Part shown: positions 60,396 to 64,000 of the stretch, piece after piece
Numbering within the stretch: the stretch's first letter is position 1
Layout of the letters: each line of letters begins with the position of its first letter
NCBI RefSeq assembly: GCF_032854445.1
Contig: NC_088301.1
Location: 3,102,001 to 3,166,000, forward strand
Origin: Liolophura sinensis
Taxonomy: Eukaryota > Mollusca > Polyplacophora > Chitonida > Chitonidae
Length of the DNA stretch: 64,000 nt
Reading direction: 5' to 3'
The notes under the pieces: generated by a model
Told to the model about the DNA's origin: nothing
Databases searched by the model: none
The model's input: only the letters and a program-made list of their open reading frames with translations
Program-made: the position numbers and the translations under genes

Positions 60396-62709
60396 ATATT
60401 CCCTGACTGCAACGGTCAGGGAATCCAGCAAACGACAAATATGTTACCAGCCAGACAATCAAAGAGATGATAAATGTGTTACCAGAAACCAAAAGACATA
60501 CGCAACCAGGCATAAATCTAGAGTCTGGTGGCCTCTGCTCAACCATATCACGTTTAGAGTAGTTCATAAGATGGCTCAAAACTATCGAGCAGAACTTCAA
60601 GTGAATATACATGAAAGAACAACTGAAACGGTATTAAAAGCGGCGTCACCTTGAAACTCCATTAAAAAGATACCACATTGATAATCGCCACTGCATGCCC
60701 TAACGTGTTAACCGTATCATGGCAGTTTCAGTTTCTGGATGTTTTTGACAAGACAGGACGCACCAAGCCACTGACAGAGGCTTGTTCAGGTGTGCGTTAA
60801 GAATTATATCAGGAATCCGCCACGTGATAAGCTCCAGAGATATAAAAGAAACTCCTGACACATAAAAACATAGACATTAAACTGGCACTTTGTGATATAT
60901 ACTATAGAAAAGTGTTTACAAATGTTAAGCCAACAAATTCGGTCAATATCATATTTTCAAGAAACCCAAAGCATTCATCAGTAATGATGATACCGAGAAC
61001 ACGGCATTTATATCCTAGGCGAATAACTTTCCACATGTAAAGAGCGTGAACTGTTATGTCTTTGATCCCGCAATAAGATAATTCTCCAAAGCTTGACATT
61101 CGTTCCCCGATGGCATTTAAACATCCCGTATTATATATATAGTCTGAACACCTGCACTGCAGAGGAGCCAAGGGGAATATGCGGATGGACTTACAGGAAC
61201 ATGATTGCACCAGAAAAAAGCTAAAAGCAGCTATTTATGGCGTTCATATAACATGGCAGGTTGCTGAAAATGATCGCGATCAACGACCCTACAACCCTGG
61301 TTTTCTACAGTCTTGGATGGCTTATTCAAAATACTCAAAAGGCACTCAAAAACAGTTAATAGGTTCGTGAATCATAAATCTGACAATGAAAACGCTGAGG
61401 ACTATTGACAGAATGGTACACAGTGTTTTCCATTTCACCAACGAAGGCAACGTATTCAAACCCTGTCACAGCGACTGAGAGAGGACTTGTTACGTGCTTC
61501 GGGGGTTGCAAAACTTCCCCAGAGTACTGAGGAAGAATCCCCCGATTCGCGTTAACTCATTCATCAAAAAATAATCCATTCACCAATAGAGAAGAGACAT
61601 GTTCAACAGTTCGGCAACAGTTCGGTACAAAACATCCATCAAAAATATTTTAAAGAAGCACTCAAACATTCATTCGTACGCAGAGTGAGGCCAATGACGT
61701 TTCATCTCTTCCTCCATTCACTACTACTCGTAGGCCAGAAAGCTATAACGTTTTTTTTTCTAATACTGTATAAAGCAACGGTAATTTCGTCAAAACACTC
61801 ATCGTGAAGATTTTTAACGCCAATGCGTCCTATCGTGTTACTTCACACCCTAGGAAAACCACCCCAACGCGTTAGTCAGTCGTTCCGCATGGTACTTTTC
61901 ATGTCGAGCTTTAGCCTTAACGACCCTGCCGAGCTAACACGCCCTCCGATGTGGCACAGACTTCAAGCTGATTACACCCCAAATGTCATTGAACACGAGA
62001 TGATTGCAAAACCGACAAGATGTTCCGTGACAGATGAGAAAATATGGCAATGGTAACTGTTGGTTAAGGCCGTAGGCTGCCCACAGGGTGCTGTCGGGTG
62101 CAGCCGATCGGGCCATCCGTGGAGCAACAGTAATTATCCCCTAATGAAAACAGGGCCTGCAAAAGTTGACCCGCTCTCAACACAGACCTGTGTTCCCTGT
62201 GGAGACAAACTGGGCCGTGTAAACAGGGGCTGAGTAGCAGCACAACTAAAATAGGTATATCGTTCCTGTCTGGTCCTAACATATATCTTCATGGTAAAAC
62301 GTTACATCTGTTATCAGGATTTAAAGCGACATGACCACATCAGGATTAGATCACGGTACTGAGTTCAATTCCACAAGGCGTTACTTCTTTACGGTGGGGA
62401 AGGCAATCAATTTAAACCATTTCATAACTTATAGGTCAGAAGTTTAAATATTAATTCCTAGGAACAAACAAAACATTTAGATATGATTTCAAATTTTGAC
62501 ATTTGACATTGCTCGAATTTTGCTATGGCATGCACGGCAGACACACTTTCTTCAAAAAGAATTCCATTAAAATAAAGTTGTTTTGAACACATATGCATGC
62601 TATACTTAAAACCAGACATCGAAACTAAACCTTTTCACCAGTTCGTGGATGAGAACTGAAATGGCGTGATATTACATGAAGTCCTAAAGTATAAGCATTG
62701 TTTAATTAG
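60396..62709. other. 2.3 kb with no recognised gene
   Basis: I see no domain or repeat. A 72-codon minus ORF at 62064-62282 begins with a hydrophobic stretch (IPILVVLLLSPCLHG) but has no usable donor in the phase the collagen needs. Confidence 0.5.
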
Positions 62710-62808
62710 TTTATTTATTTATTTATTTATTTGATTGGTGTTTTACGCTGTACTTAAGAATATTTCACTTATACGACGGCGGCCAGCATTATGGTGGGTG
62801 GAAACCGT
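62710..62808 (-). mobile_element. SINE-like element, family A, 3' fragment
   Basis: (TTTA)n tail, gattggtgttttacgctgta and cgacggcggccagcattatg, then an abrupt end after gtggaaaccg. Confidence 0.8.
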
Positions 62809-63659
62809 ATTAGATTAGTACCAATTTAACTTACAAAGTTAACTTCAAGTCACTCCTGCAACCGGACTCATAACTCGATCTGACATAAAAACAACGGAAC
62901 AATGTCATGCTTAGTCGAATATGTCTAATTAAGGCTGTAAGTGCACGTGAGCTGCCAGTGGCCTTCCTTGTCTTTCGATTAGAACGTGGACCCAGACCTA
63001 ACGAAAGAAGCTGATGCCGACACCTGCCCGTATGCCTTATGAGCATGATTAAGAAAGTCCTCATCTCTTGAAGAGTGGGGGGGAGGGAAAAAAGAAATTG
63101 TTTTTCAAAATTCAAGACTTCAGCCTAGCACACTTGAACAGTTACCACCTTCCCACAGCGCCAATGGGGTAACGAGGCTGGTGTACTTACTGCACACCGA
63201 CATATATCATAATTGTTCACAGCTACAGGTCACGTTACGTTTTCTGTTACGTTATCTAAGACGTCGGTCTAACGCTTCTTATTTTTATTCAGTCAAGGAG
63301 ACATTTTCGAGTTTCAAGCATGACATGATTCGCTTGTCTAAGAGACTCCAATTCCTTTTTCCTTTTAGTCGCCCCAGAATTTCAGCACGCCTAACCATGT
63401 ATATTCTAACTGATATACCATTTCTCTCCCGCAGACTTGTTCGATGTCACGTCTTCCAGTGCATGTAACTTCTGTAAAGAGATCGTATACAGGGGCTTAG
63501 TTTCGGGGCATAATTAATCCCATCGCCCGTTTACAAAAAAGTCAACTCTTGTGGTAAAGGGGAAAAAAACAGTGTCGAGTTTAAAAAGTTAGAGAATGTT
63601 CTATTAGAGTCCATGAACGATTAGCACCCAGAGAGACTGAAATTTCTATGTTAGCCAAA

Positions 63660-63965
63660 CACAGGCGTATATATGTCGTCGCATTACAGTTTTAGGCTCC
63701 ACCGCCACAAACTCTGGTATTGACTCGCGAATGTCGTATTTACGCAGTGTCAGCACGGATTCTTTATAATTAAAACGTATTGCCGCTCTAGGTTAAGTAT
63801 ATTAAAATAAACCAAAATGCAAGGAGAATTTGATAAACGTTACACCATTACAGTATTTGGTCTCTCTGCTACAAAAGCCAGTATTGACTTGTGAATATCG
63901 TATTTACTTGACATCAATATAACTTTTAATAATTAAAACGACATTCAAGGCTGAATATATTAAAA
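63660..63965. repeat. Diverged two-copy duplication, about 165 bp
   Basis: tattgactcgcgaatgtcgt at 63718 and tattgacttgtgaatatcgt at 63884 are followed by similar ataattaaaacg...tatattaaaat segments. The function is unknown. Confidence 0.6.
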
Positions 63966-64000
63966 TTCACCAGACGGTGGGCATGTCTGGTGGTTTTTAC

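Noticed and set aside
62064-62282. Candidate collagen signal-peptide exon (IPILVVLLLSPCLHG)
   Set aside because: No good donor in phase 1 follows the hydrophobic stretch, and it is 24 kb from exon 2.

Overview
This is invertebrate nuclear DNA, most likely from a mollusc or another lophotrochozoan. It has small exons with GT-AG borders, AT-rich introns, many minisatellites, and several dispersed tRNA-derived SINE-like elements with (AAAT)n tails. Nothing in it is prokaryotic or viral, and I found no rRNA, free tRNA or CRISPR feature. The taxonomic call is inference.

One gene dominates. On the minus strand, from 37759 down to a stop codon at 1485, I can place 40 coding exons (2,975 nt, about 991 residues) of a fibril-associated (FACIT) collagen with the layout of collagen alpha-1(IX). 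Exons between 37759 and 32994 encode an N-terminal thrombospondin-N/laminin-G-like domain (NC4). A short linker with a C-x3-C motif follows (30982-30266). Next come a long triple-helical COL3 (29822-23922), a cysteine-free NC3 interruption (exon 23922-23969), and COL2 of about 345 residues (22560-4390). Then come a coiled-coil-like NC2 (3627-3073), COL1 of about 117 residues (3174-1485) and a short C-terminal NC1 with two cysteines. Introns are phase 0 through COL3 and COL2 and phase 1 from NC2 onward. The first exon, with the signal peptide, was not identified.

The introns carry most of the remaining structure: a 2.4-kb array of a 21-bp repeat, arrays of 19, 43/173, 46 and 56 bp, a complete 999-bp solo LTR with a 4-bp target-site duplication, and two SINE-like insertions with recognisable target-site duplications. 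A 122-codon minus-strand ORF with one membrane-like segment lies inside a 3-kb intron.

The 26 kb upstream of the gene (37760-64000) holds no gene I can name. It contains a 1.65-kb array of a 12-bp unit, two unrelated 27-bp arrays (one with a 270-bp higher-order period), 22-bp and 52-bp arrays, an (AT)n tract and more SINE-like copies. One 77-codon plus-strand ORF (53288) is a weak coding candidate. The long open frames over the arrays follow from stop-free units whose length is a multiple of three, and I do not call them genes.

The most notable points are the collagen-IX-like gene itself, a compensated double frameshift inside exon 4390-4536, the altered cysteine spacing at COL1/NC1, and an intronic array that appears to have grown from a splice-donor region.
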